From: Viscum album
Lineage: Eukaryota; Streptophyta; Magnoliopsida; Santalales; Viscaceae
Reading direction: 5' to 3'
Length of the DNA: 64,000 bases
NCBI GenBank assembly: GCA_963277665.1
Contig: OY728143.1
Span: forward strand, 232,925,591-232,989,590
Shown in pieces: positions 38,098-50,126 of this stretch. Made by a program: the position numbers and the translations under genes. Below the pieces are notes generated by a model. The model was not told the DNA's origin. It was given only the letters and a program-made list of their open reading frames with translations, and did not search any database. How positions within the stretch are numbered: the stretch's first letter is position 1; each line of letters opens with the position of its first letter.

Positions 38098-38300
38098 TGA
38101 CACCACCCCAGAATCTCAGAGACGGTGACTACTATAATTAAATTTTCATAATATATAAGTAAAAACTTCTATATAGAAAGAAAAGTTTATTATAATTGCT
38201 AAAATAGAAAAATAAATAACTATTATAATAAATTTTAACTCACCAATTAAAAAATAACTTTTTTATTTTGAGAATATCTATACTCTATCAACTAAAAAAA

Positions 38301-38680
38301 GTAGTTGGGGTTTGTCATAGTGGTAATCACCCTGTAATACTACATGAAAAATAGGGTTTCAAACCCCATGGGTCACAGGTACGATAGTAGTACGGTAGCG
38401 GTGCTGTAGTGGTGGTGGTACTATTTATCAGCGGGTACTGTAGCAGCGGCAGGATACTGTAGAGGCGGCAGGGTACTGTAGCGGTGATGGGTACTATAGT
38501 AGTAAGGATACTATTCATAGAATGGTCCTTAGGCCAAAAATTTGGGCCTACGAGCTATGTAATGGGCTTCATGCTCACTGGGCCTTCGGGCTATGTGATG
38601 GGTCTCCCTCTACCCAGTTAAAAAAAGGTCTTTGCAATGTTTTAATAATAAAATGAGGCTTCGGCCCAAACCTTTAAAAT
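38301..38680 (+). mobile_element. SINE-like element with tRNA-type pol III boxes
   Basis: A sharp island of higher GC inside AT-rich LTR-C. Near its start it has a box A-like tcatagtggtaat (38315-38327) and, about 40 bp on, a box B-like gggtttcaaacccc (38354-38367), the spacing and order of a tRNA-derived pol III promoter on the plus strand. The body contains 17-18-bp repeats of gggtactgtagcggcgg type (about 38390-38515) and ggcc-rich direct/inverted motifs (38529-38665). An A-run sits at 38622-38628 and a TA-rich tail follows about 38680. The exact right end and target duplication were not found. The minus open frame 38327-38518 is only the complement of the repeats. Confidence 0.5.
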
Positions 38681-40845
38681 ATATATATATATTAATATAT
38701 TTATATATATATATGAATTTATATTTTATCAACTATATCACTATATATATATAATAGTAAACTTTATGGAATCTTGGGGAAGGGAATCAAAATAAGGGTC
38801 AGCTCAAATTCCCAAGAAAGGTTATGTAAAACTAAAGAAATGATGAATCATTGAGAATATTTAATATGTAAAGGAAAATAACTAAACACAAATTACATTA
38901 TAACAAAAAATTGAAAATGAAATGTGTAAATAATATGAATGGTAAATAATAGAAAAAAGTTTATTTAATCAATAAACTGAGAATGAAATGAATCCATTGA
39001 TTTTTTCATAGAGAAAATATTATAGATAATAATTACTAAATTATGAATTCTGAAAATGCTTAAATATTTGATTACATGGTTCCTAGGTACATAAAACATT
39101 ATTATCGTGATCTTAAAAAAGATTATTTAAAACATGTAACCATCAAGACCTTTCAAAATATAGATGTGATCATTCTTGGATATAAATGTTAAGAGTATGT
39201 TTCTAAATTATTTCATCTCATGAGACTATTCATGAATCTCAAGGGTTAGTTAAAATTTTCCCCAAACCATTTCATATATTTCCAATTAATTCTTAAAATA
39301 TTTAGTTATAATTTTTATTCATAAACAATGTGTCTTATTAAATAACTGTATTGAGTAAAATATCTATATTTTTTAATATGTCCCCATATAATGAAAAACA
39401 TATTTATATAAAAATCGTATGTAAACATGATATACAACTTAATTAAGGATAATATCTATGAAAAATTATATGTACTTTAATTGGATATTTAATTTATAAT
39501 GATCATAATAATGTTATTATCTCATGGAAAAGTTATTGACAACAAAAATGAATCAAGGAAGCGTATATCAATACATTCTATATTCAAAATGATTAAAAAA
39601 GAACCAGAGTAATATTAAAGACGTTATCAATACATTATATACCCAATGGAGTCATAATAAATGGGGGTTCCATTAATGAATATGAATTCCATTAAAAGGT
39701 TTTTAAAAAAATAACTGAGAAAAATACTTTTTTCCATATTTATTTTTTTTAAAAATATTTTATATGATATTTTTTTCTCAAAAATAATTTCTGAATTTTT
39801 TTAGAAAATATTTTTATTCGAAAATAAATATTATGTATAAAAAAATTGTTGAATTTTTTTGCACGATGGATGGATGTTTCATTCTTATTATACTACATAA
39901 AACAATGTTTTCCTTTCACTTTATGTTAAAATACACATGTGCATTATGTTGAAAATGCCAGAAATATTACATTAAAATAATATAGAAATATGTAAAAATT
40001 GGTTGAAAGTAAATTATTAAATCATTTATTAATGCTAAATAAATTAAAAAACAATTTTAGAAAACACTATTTTGGATGAAAACATATTTCCTTTGATGAG
40101 ATAAATGAAGTTGTATTTTGGAAGAACATGTTATTATAAATTATAAATAAAAAATAGTTGAAATTGTTAATATTAAATAATATAACTTTTTCTAATAATA
40201 TGATAATAAAATTTAATATTTTATTAAAAAATTTTCATGAAATTTCATTCAAATAAAATTCAATAATATACATTTTCAATTAAAATGAGGTTGTGTAACA
40301 AACACATAATCTGATCATGGTGTTAAGGTGAGAATTAATAAATGAGTGGATTATGTGTATACACTATAAATCTATATAATAATAGTGGATATACAACAAA
40401 ATATTTTAATTATTAATTAAAAACATAATCATAAAATTATATAATCAAAGTATGAGGAGTTCTTTAAAATTAGTTGAAATTGAGTTATGAGATACCTTTC
40501 CCAATGCTTCCTTTTGTTTGATCATTATTTAACCTCAATTATAGTGACTTTAAAAATGTTAATAAATTATTATAAAACCATATGAAAATTTATTATTTCA
40601 AATTTTATCCTTTTATAATATATCATCAATGGATTATAAATAATGATTTATTATTTTTATTTATTAGGTAATAACTACTTTATTTTTTGAGAATGATTTG
40701 ACTTCTTATTTGTTTTTTTAGTCATACATATATCATGAATTCATAATATCCATACAATTAAGAATGATTTAAATATCACATATATTCAGCATATATTTAA
40801 TTATATTAACTGATAAAAATTTGTGGTATGAAATTAAATATACCA

Positions 40846-41280
40846 TTCATGGAGATGGTATGTCATATATTCACATTAACGTTGTTTCAATTTTCATAAC
40901 ATGTTGAATGAAATAAAATTGAATGATGAAATTTTATATTATAGTTAAAATATAAACATTATATCACATATATATATAATATTCTTATTAAACATACTAT
41001 TAATACATTATATGTAAATGTGAACTAATCATATCACTTCGTGAGGCGGTAGTCCCTTATACACATGAACAATGATATAAAAATCACAAAAAAATGAAAG
41101 GATCAAAGAATGAAATTTATAAGATTTTAATAAGAAAAAATACATCATAAATACGATAAATATCATAGATTAGTGGTATTAACATCATAATTCTCATCCA
41201 TTATTAGTGGTATAGAAAAAATTAAAAACGTCACTTAAGGAGGTGGTATTTTATTGTATACACAATTGATGATTTCGTGG
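40846..41280. repeat. X-LTR repeat triplet 6
   Basis: Copies at about 40846 (ttcatggagatggtatgtca), 41037 (cttcgtgaggcggtagtccc) and 41233 (cttaaggaggtggtatttta), each followed by a TACACA-like stretch. Spacings about 191 and 196 bp. Confidence 0.65.
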
Positions 41281-41600
41281 CCCATTTGAGGGATGGTTGT
41301 AAAGTTGATTTTATAATAATAACAAAAAACAAATATCATTATATTTATGAAATTAATTTTTTTATATAATCCATATATAAGAATAATATAAGGAGGTGTA
41401 AATTGAAATTAAATAAAAACTCTTCTAGAAGAAAATTAACATATCTTCAGGTATCCTCCATAGGTTTTCTCAAATACCTTCCTATGTTATATTTATACCC
41501 AAGATAAGAATTATTAAACTAGGTAATGGAATTTGGGAGTTATATTTTCATGTAATGGCTGATCCAAATTGGTTTGAGTGGCATTAAAGATAGAGGTAGG

Positions 41601-41611
41601 GGCCTTTTATA
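41601..41611 (-). promoter_or_regulatory. X family TATA box, LTR-C
   Basis: TATAAAAGGCC on minus, in the conserved block ggccttttatatgtagtgtg. After subtracting Element II and its target duplication it is about 1322 bp from the LTR end, matching the other two LTRs. Confidence 0.62.
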
Positions 41612-42688
41612 TGTAGTGTGAGTGAAAAGCTTGTAAAATTTTTAATGGGGAAATTAATCCAATATTTTTCGATTTTAATTATGTCACATAATAATGAAAA
41701 TTCAACTATAAAAGTCTTAAGTTATTAATAGTTACATATAATGGGTTTCAGTTAATTTTTAGGTAGTTTGACCCCTTATGTTTAATGATTGGTCTCCTTG
41801 TAAACTCATTTTTCTCTTAATCACTGTAATTAATTTTATCTTCATTTAATTTCCATTTTAGTCATAAAATTTGTTCTCCATTTTAGAAATTATAAATTGA
41901 TATAATACCAGACATGGTATCCTTTTTTTAAAATTCAATCAACAAAATAATAAAAAATTAATTTAACATAAATCACACAAAAATGACAAGAAATTAGGTT
42001 TTTATTGTTTAAATGATCAAAAGATTACTATGTTTCTATATCGACACTATATGTGAAAATGATCTGAAAAGTATAAATCAGATAAATACATATGTTATTT
42101 TTCCATTTTAACTTTTTTTTAAAAATTAAATATATAATTTAATGTTATAAATTATTTCAATGAACTGTCTATTTTCAAATAAAATTATTTATTTTTCACT
42201 GATCCTTAAAAAATAACCTTCTCATAAAAATAAGACAAATTCAGCATAAGATAATTTGTTATGTTATGAAATTAAAATTGTTTTTATTCTCACAAATAAT
42301 ATTTATAAAACTTTTACTATTTATTTTTTAAATAAGTGCTCTAGAAAAAAAAGTAGAATACTAGTTCTACAAATTTACATTTCTTTATGCATAAAATTAT
42401 ATTTTTAATTATTTTATTCTATAAAATATAATTTGTGAGTTAAAAAACATTTTATTTAATATATAATATATAAATTTCATTAAGATCATCAAAATATAGT
42501 ATTTATTTTAACGTTTTATGATAAAATCAATTTGGATCCCAGAAATAATTTTTTTGTAATAAAATTTTATTTATATTATACCGATTTTTATATTAATTTA
42601 TAATGAATTTTTAACTGAGGAATTCATCCATGTATTTTCAAAATTTATTTATCCTGTTTATATTCTCCTATTCAAGGACTTGGAGATA

Positions 42689-45514
42689 TGTAATGACCCA
42701 AAACATGATAAATAAAACACAATTTTATATTTAATTAAATGACATATTAAGTAATGTTTTTATGGAAACAAATTAACATATTTATTTTTATTATATCTAA
42801 TTATATTTAAATGATGATTATGTATTCTTAACATTGATAATATATCTGTTTAATACTTCTCACATGGTTAGTATACATATAGGTTTTTTACAAATCCAAC
42901 TGACATAGACAATGGATGTAATGATGTAACCCATTAGAATCATACACTATCAATCCCATTAATTAGAGATTCCAAGGGATATATAATTTCAATTATTTTC
43001 TATTCAAAAAGACCAATATGTGATCTAAAAACATAAACATGATCAAACTATTTTACAGGAGAATATCATGATCATGGATATCACATCCAAAACCATGATA
43101 GCTAAACTAGCCAATGAAATTCCCACCATCACTCAACTTAATCTAAGGGTTTTTGGTGGTGTATTGATGTGATATGTATCAAGGATAAAGAAATGTCAGA
43201 ATGTAAAAGACTATTAATATACTTTCATCATTTAATTGTTCATTTAAAAATTATTTCCATTATCAAAAAATAAAGGACAAATATTATTTTTGGGATATAT
43301 TCAAATTCAATTATGGAATTTATTTTGATAGATTTATGGATATTCAAAATAAATAATATTTTAAGAAAATATTATAACTAAATAAATTTTAATAAATTTT
43401 AATGATCATATAATTTTTATACAGTCTTGTGTAATTTGTATAGTAAGTCAAAAACTTGTAATGTAATAAAATCCATATTTTCTTTATAAATATCAAATTT
43501 ATTTTAAAAGTAAAAATTTACACATATATATTAAAATATTTAGATAAAATTAATAATATTTTTTAGATTCGAACAGTGAAATTATCCAATAGTGAATTAT
43601 TATAATTTCTGAGAAAATCGAAATTTTTTGGTAAAAATTAAAGATCTTATAAATTAATATTAAATTTTATGACATCATAATGAACCAAAAGGGATGTAAT
43701 AATTACTATTAATTAGATCCCTGACCAAATATATGTTTTATATTTAAAATAATATGATTTTAATTTTACTTTATTTAATTTTCAAGCCATTATAAATCCT
43801 CCAAAACTTATAATATATATTAACGTTTTAAAAGTCTTTCATTATGAGTTTAAATCCCCACCAAATAATAATTGGAACTTCATTAATTATTTTGATCATT
43901 GATTGTATAAAATATTAATAACCTCTCCCCTTTTTTGGGAAACATGTCCAATAACCGTTAGATGGTTTGGTGTTTTGGATATTTTTTTATGTTGAGTCCA
44001 AAATCTAAATTACAATGAAATACCCCTCTTTTTCTATATAATCCCACCCAAGCCCCTATTTACCATCACTAAAACACATTTTATAATGAAAATTATCTTC
44101 CGTACACTCCATAAAGTCCCCCAAGGCACCCTTAAGTACTATAGGTGCCCCTTCCACACTTTTACTGTCAGACACTCAAGTAAAGGTCCATCCTCCCATT
44201 CTTTCAATTCAAGAACCTTCATTGGATTATATCTTATTAATTGCAATTTTTTTTAATTTAATTTATTTAAAATTATAACCTAGTATCCAATATATGATAT
44301 TTTTACAATATATCATTTATTATTTTTCATTTTTACCATAACGTAATCCATTACTAAGCCAAATTACTATAAGGGACTTCTTAGTTCTCATTCTATTAAA
44401 CATGTTTTTAATTTTATGTCTATTAAATTCAATTTTATATTTATAGGATAAATTATTCTATATTCCCCTTACTATAAATTTAATATAGAAATGATTGGAT
44501 ACCCCTTTTCACTCTCATTAAGCCTCTCATTATCCTTTTTGGGCACACTTTTCCTTCATGAAATTTTGTAAGAGATCATTTCCCTTCTCCTCTTTATTCA
44601 TGTATTTTATTTACCGTATATCATTTTTCATCATTTAATTATGGTACGATATGTTATTTCATATACACCTTAGTGTAATTTTTTTTCAAAATTATGTGAG
44701 ACCACATTTACTCTTATTAAGACATTTGGGATTTTTTAGTCAATTTAATTATAATACCGAAATTTCACAATGATTTTCCATGACAAAAAAATTATGTATG
44801 GAATACCATACCAATTTTTATATCAAATGTATTCACCTTTATGAAGATATACTTATTGATTTAGTAATTTTATGTATTCATTTAAACTTCCATTATCCAT
44901 TAATTAGTAATGATAATTAAAAAACCATGTAGTATGATATTTGTGGCACACATAAGAAAGAGAATGAAATAAATATGATGGGTGTGCCATGATAGTGGTT
45001 CAATGAATTGGGTAATGTTTATTAAAATTATATGTCACTTTGGGACATTGATTGAACATAATTCCATTATGGTAGTATGTCCACCATGATGTCATGTTGT
45101 ATTAATCTTTAACATCTATTTATGATTCAATGTTTTAATTAATTTCAACATTTTCCGTATTATGATTATAATTCTATATAATTATTTATTATTCATATGT
45201 CTTTTATTCCTCATTGATATTTCTATTGTCTGATATGTATCAATTATTACATTTTTAACCCTTTACTGGGATTTTTATCTCACCCTGTTCTAATGTGTGG
45301 CTCTAGGTTGTCCCATGAAGTTTTATGTTTGAAGGAATATTTTGATCATAGTAAAGATGCTTTCAATAATGATGATATATTTCATATATTATGTTGTTAT
45401 GTAATGAACCTAATTTAAAAATAAACTACAATTATCAATAATACGGTTTTTAGTAAGTTTCGTATTATGTTATAAATCATGGGTTAATATGAAATAAATA
45501 TCACTTTTGTTATA
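42689..45514 (+). repeat. Element II 5' LTR, 2826 bp
   Basis: Starts TGTAATGACCC, the Del-type LTR start, and ends just before the PBS. Collinear with 50127-52952: for example ttttggatatttttttatgttgagtccaaa-type sequence near 43974 and 51415, and the tgatgggtgtgcc block at 44978 and 52413. No gene within. Confidence 0.85.
44035..44041 (+). promoter_or_regulatory. Element II TATA box, 5' LTR
   Basis: TATATAA followed by tcccaccca, 1346 bp from the LTR start. The 3' LTR has TATATAA followed by acccaccta at 1348 bp from its start, so the site is kept in both LTRs. Confidence 0.65.
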
Positions 45515-45516
45515 AT

Positions 45517-45528
45517 TGGTATTAAAAG
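45517..45528 (+). other. Element II primer-binding site (tRNA-Met type)
   Basis: TGGTATTAAAAG, 9 of 12 matches to TGGTATCAGAGC, two bases after the 5' LTR. Confidence 0.75.
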
Positions 45529-46700
45529 AATAGTTTAGTTATTTCTTAGGATTAGGATTAGAAGACTCTAGTGAAAGCCTTATGTAATAGACTATGGATA
45601 TGAAAACATCACTAAATTTTGATACGTATAGAGGGTTTTATCATGAAACGAAATCCTTATATGGATACCACATGTGGATGTGGTTCTAGCACAGTTGTGC
45701 CTAGGTCTAGTAAATCTGATAAGTTGTTCGGGTCCTTACATAATTTAATATGGTACATGAAAATGGAGAATACTACACAACATGTTTCAAATAGTCAGGG
45801 AATAATAGTTGGTAAACTCATAATCTCATTATTAACTATTTTTATTGGGAAAAAGTCATTTATAAACGTATTTTAGTAAATAAATCATTAATAACATTGA
45901 TTGAATCTTATAAATTTGTATGTTATGTAAATAGATGTAATTAAAATGTTATCCCTTTAATGTAATTGGATTCCAATTTTTGTATTTAATACTTGAAAAT
46001 ACTCATCTTTAATCTTCTTTTTATTATATACAATGGATACAAATATAAGGAACCGAGTTAATAATCAATATGATAAGAAATGTGAGGACAACCCCAACGA
46101 CACGCCCAAACCGATGGGAGAATGAATAACGAACACTATGACAATACTTTCTTAAATGAATCAGGTTTGGAATAGAAACCTGGATCAATATGTGTACCAA
46201 AACACCCTAAGAGATAACATTACCCAATCAAGAGCATCATGCAACAAAGGCCTCTTACATTCAATGGATCATATGATTCCTTATTCATGTAACAATGTAT
46301 CAACTCTATTGATTTTTTTTATCCAATATCTATATTCTAAGAAAGAGAAGGTTAAAGTGGCTATTGACTATACGCTGAGATAAGCAGATAAGTGGTGGTC
46401 CTTCGTCAAAAAAATTAAACCTATGGAAGATATTGAATTGATGGAATAGATGGAATTACAGAAAATGATTTTTAATAAATATTTTCGTCACATTATCTCC
46501 TATAAAATGGAAAGGGATTTACTTTACCTTTAGAAAAATATGACTAATCTATCTTGTTGTATGAGGAAAACATCACAATACTAGAATGATATTCCTATTC
46601 CTTAGTAACTACCCCCTAATAAAAAGTTGACTGATTCTTTGGTTTGATAAATCCAAGAAAAAAAAATACCCAACCATCCAGGACATTTATATATATGAGG
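45529..46700 (+). pseudogene. Element II leader and Gag (broken)
   Basis: The leader runs to about 46150. Gag is recognised by RPLTFNGS (about 46249, family PP.F.G..DP) and then ADKWWSFVKK (46384-46413), the central A..WW motif of plant gypsy Gag. A FNKYF block (about 46470, family F...YFP) and MTNLSCCMRK (about 46542) follow. A short HPGHL (about 46677) could be the remains of a zinc knuckle. Frames shift and stops occur. The open frames at 45619-45876 and 46156-46383 are pieces of leader/Gag sequence; their predicted products are not separate proteins. Confidence 0.7.
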
Positions 46701-47685
46701 AAATTTTATAATATTCCATAAAATAATAAATAGAGATTAATGAATATCAATGGTATTATTAGGATCAGAAGTAGAAATTTGAGATTAATTTTGGGTTGTC
46801 TGAAGGAGAAATAAAATGGTGCTTAGAAAAATCTACATCCGACATTTCAGATTTATTGAAATAAGAACCCAGGAAATTTCCTAAGGGGAAAAGTAATTTT
46901 TATGTTTTTGAGGAAGGTCATCCAATTAACAATTTCCAATTGGGGAAAAACACAAATGAGTCATTGGAAATGAATTCTCCAGTCAACCATCAGTTATTTT
47001 TTTATTACATTATCTAGAGTGAACCCTTGAACTTTTCTAACCAATTACCTAAGCCATGGGATTTCATAGAGAAACAACAGCCTACATGTAATAAAGGTAG
47101 ATATTTTCCCATCAGTTCACCTGACATGCATCACAAAAAATAGTTGGTGATTGGTTTATTAGTTATTCATTGAAGAATTTAAAACACACATTTTATTATA
47201 GTTATAAATATTCAGTCATTCCATGAATATTTATTCGAACTATTTAAATGCCACCTCAAAGAATGGATATATAAATGGAAGTGAAAACATAAAATGGGGA
47301 AATTATAGAATGCCAAATATATTAATCCTCCCCTTAAACTATTTATTGGATAATATTCCTAGCAATATTTGTCATTTATCATTTTGTGAAATTTGATGCA
47401 ATTCTGTGAATGGATTTTCTATCCTTATACAGATCAAACATAAATATTCCTAAGATAAAAATCAGTCTCTATATTTTCAATTGGTCCCCAATTCTATTCA
47501 AGTGAAGGTAGGAGGATGAATATTCTATAGCTCAAATATCTCAGGCACATATATTTTTTCCCATTGAGAAAGAGTATCTATTTAAAATGGTTTAGTCTAT
47601 GGAATGAACTATCCTCGAAGAAATGACTATTATGATAGAAAATGATGATGTGTTTCCCAAGGAACTGTGTAGTCTTCCTCAGTTC
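46701..47685 (+). pseudogene. Element II gag/protease spacer, unreadable
   Basis: By position this should encode the end of Gag and the protease. I could not find a D(S/T)G or ILGMDWL motif in any frame. The minus-strand open frame at 47578-47769 is a shadow of the neighbouring RT. Confidence 0.4.
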
Positions 47686-49090
47686 AGATAGGATGAATTT
47701 TCCATCCATCTTATACCTAGGAAATTGAAAATATTGAAGAATGTATATAGAATGGATATATGGGAACATAAGGATCTAGAGAAAAAACAATAAGGAAATA
47801 TGGATTAAGAGTTTATACACCCATGTTCATCACTATTTGGTGAACTAGTTCTATTTATCAAGAAAATATGTTAGTTAATGAATCGTTTCATTTATTATCC
47901 TGAGATTAATAAGACAATTATTGAAGGAAAGTATACATATCCACAAATTGATTAATTATTTTATAAGATCTGTGTAGAACAATGCTTATCCAATATGGAT
48001 CTATGGTGATGATATTACCATGATAAGGTTATGAAGGATGATATACCCAACATTACATTTTGTAAAATATACAATCACTAAGAGTTAATATTAATTCCTT
48101 TGGTTCTCATTAATTGTCTAGTAATATTTACAAACATGATTAAAATATTCTTTATAGATCACCATGAATTTTTTTGTAGTCTTTATATATAATGATATTA
48201 TATACTTCAAAAGAACAAAGGATCATGGGGAGTATTTGAGAAATTTTATAATGACCTTTTTAAATGATAAACATTATGAAAAGTAAAAAAAGTGTTAGTT
48301 CTTGTTGAATGAAATCTCATTCTTTGTGAATATCATCTCAAAAAATGGTATATATGAGGATCCTTCAAATACATATGTAATTAAATTATACATGATGTTA
48401 CCATCTATAATATATATCCATAGTTTCCCTGGATTAACTAGGTATTATCACTGGTTTAAGAGAAATAAGTCTCTATTGTCAAACAATCTTACCATGAAAA
48501 GTTAGTAGGGAGTAAAATTTTGTTGAAATGATGAATGTGAAGACAAATTAAATGAGTTGAAAAAGAGTCCTATCACATACCTAGTTATCAAACAACACAC
48601 ATGTGGATATATTTTCAGAATGTTTTGTTATTCTTAGAAGAAGGGATTGGATATGTGTTAATGAAAATGATAAATCAATCGACTATAATTCATGACCGTT
48701 GAATGTTCACAAACAGAACAACCCAATATATTATCTAGAGTTGGAGGAAGAGATTTTCCATCTGAAAATATGTCATCATTATCTCTTTTTGGATAAGTAT
48801 GGAATATATATAGATAACAAAATCCCCAAACCTATATTCACACAGAAATATAAGAATACAAAAACGAATATGCATAGATATGATCATGGAGTATGAATGA
48901 TCACTCCACTATTTTTCTTTCTAATTTCAATAAAATGGAAGATAATCTAAGTAGAATGGATATTATAAATTTTATAGTGATGAGAAATGATAAGGATCTA
49001 ATATTCATAGATATACAAAGGATGGAAGTGGGAAAACATCACCATGGACTTTTTCACAAGGCATCAGAAGACATCCAAATAAAACAATGA
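47686..49090 (+). pseudogene. Element II reverse transcriptase and RNase H (broken but long readable)
   Basis: RT fingers and palm can be followed almost continuously. EFIHPCSSLFGELVLFIKK (about 47805-47865) stands for F.RPS.SPWGAPVLFVKK; YPEINKTIIEGKYTYPQID (about 47900-47956) for YRELNKVT..NKYPLPRID; and ECILSK.DL-like sequence follows. The catalytic block at about 48186-48215 has a stop and Asn where the two Asp should be. The thumb/connection is open at 48302-48505 (FFVNIISKNGIYEDP, SFPGLTRYYHWF). RNase H is open at 48699-49000 (LELEEEIFHLKICHHYLF, family LELAAVVFALKIWRHYLY; later NLSR of DALSRK). Confidence 0.88.
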
Positions 49091-49915
49091 TATATGGGTT
49101 GTTGTGGATAATATTACTAAGAATGGACACATGGTTGTAATTTATGTGTATATCTCACTAGATCACCATCCACAGATATACATCATAGAAGTGGTTATAA
49201 TAATTTGAGTATCACATTCTATTGTGTCAATCAATATATAAGATTCACCTATATTATTTTAGAAAATTTCTAACATTATATAAAGAGTAAGCTAAACATT
49301 AGTACACTTTATCACTCTAAAAAATATGGCCAATATGAATGTTCTATCATGACATATGAGTAAATTTTGACAGAATTCTCAAATGAAATCATTGGAGGAT
49401 GGGGTCAACATATTCCTCTAGATGATTTCAATTACAACAAAAGATTACTATCAAGCATCTAAATGGATCCTTATGAAGACACTTATGGGCGGAGGTGTAT
49501 AACACCATTTTTTTGGTTTGAGGTTTGGAAACACAAACTTCGAGTTCCTAAATTGGTCTACGAAATATTAGACATGGTTAGGAAAATTCATAATCACATT
49601 AAGGTGGATCAGTGTTGATAGAAGTGTTATGATAAAGATCTTCGATTAGAAGTAGATTTTAATGTTGGGGACATTCTATTCCACTAGACATTTTATGGAA
49701 GAATTTGATAAGATGTGGGAATAAGGTATATCTTAGTGCAAGATACATATACCCATATCAGATCCTTAAGATAATTTGAGTGATGTCATGTCAACTTGAA
49801 CTCCCAAACAACCTCTCTTTGGTACATGATCCATTTCATATATCTCTAATGAGAAAGTATATTCCATACCCCTCCCATGTACTCAATCCATAGGTTTTAC
49901 CATTGTACAATGATC
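49091..49915 (+). pseudogene. Element II integrase (broken)
   Basis: After a poorly readable start, the core gives TRSPSTDIHHRSGYNNLSIT (about 49155, family D.RF.S.FW..L), then GGWGQHIPLDDFNYNK (about 49397-49444) and MDPYEDTYGRRC (about 49462-49497) with WFEVW. These correspond to the plant gypsy pattern W...LPL.EFAYN and MAPYEALYGRRCRSP.CW.E. The C-terminal part has LRLEVDFNVGDILF (about 49640) and NNLSLVHDPFHISLMRKYIP (about 49806-49866). Frames are mostly joined by single-base shifts. Confidence 0.87.
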
Positions 49916-50110
49916 TTTCAATGAATAATTTTAGGTAATTATCATAGGATATAAGGAAAAAGTTATACGAAATAAGACCATTCACAATGTTAATGTACTG
50001 TGGGGAAATGAAAATTTTTAGGAATAAATTTTTGAACTAGAGTAGGTGATGAAATAAAGTTACCCTCATCTATTTTCTTATGGGAAATGATAATTTTTAG
50101 GATGAAATTT
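49916..50110 (+). pseudogene. Element II chromodomain-like tail (remnant)
   Basis: Beyond the YPSHV box lies KLPSSIFLWEMIIF and then a DEIS-like end (about 50055-50112). These sit where Del/Tekay elements have a chromodomain ending in a KYPHLF...NF.DEI.L pattern. Weak, but position and order fit. Confidence 0.45.
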
Positions 50111-50112
50111 CT

Positions 50113-50126
50113 TAAGGGTGGACAAT
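50113..50126 (+). other. Element II polypurine tract
   Basis: TTAAGGGTGGACAA-type sequence directly before the 3' LTR; it resembles the GGTGGAC/GGGGAGAA tracts of this lineage but carries pyrimidine changes. Confidence 0.6.

Noticed and set aside
38354..38367. A tRNA gene
   Set aside because: A box B-like word and box A-like word are present, but no cloverleaf, anticodon arm or acceptor stem can be drawn; the SINE-like reading fits better.
48302..49090. Three small adjacent genes on the plus strand
   Set aside because: They are consecutive pieces of one Element II pol gene (RT thumb, RNase H, RNase H end) separated by stops and shifts.
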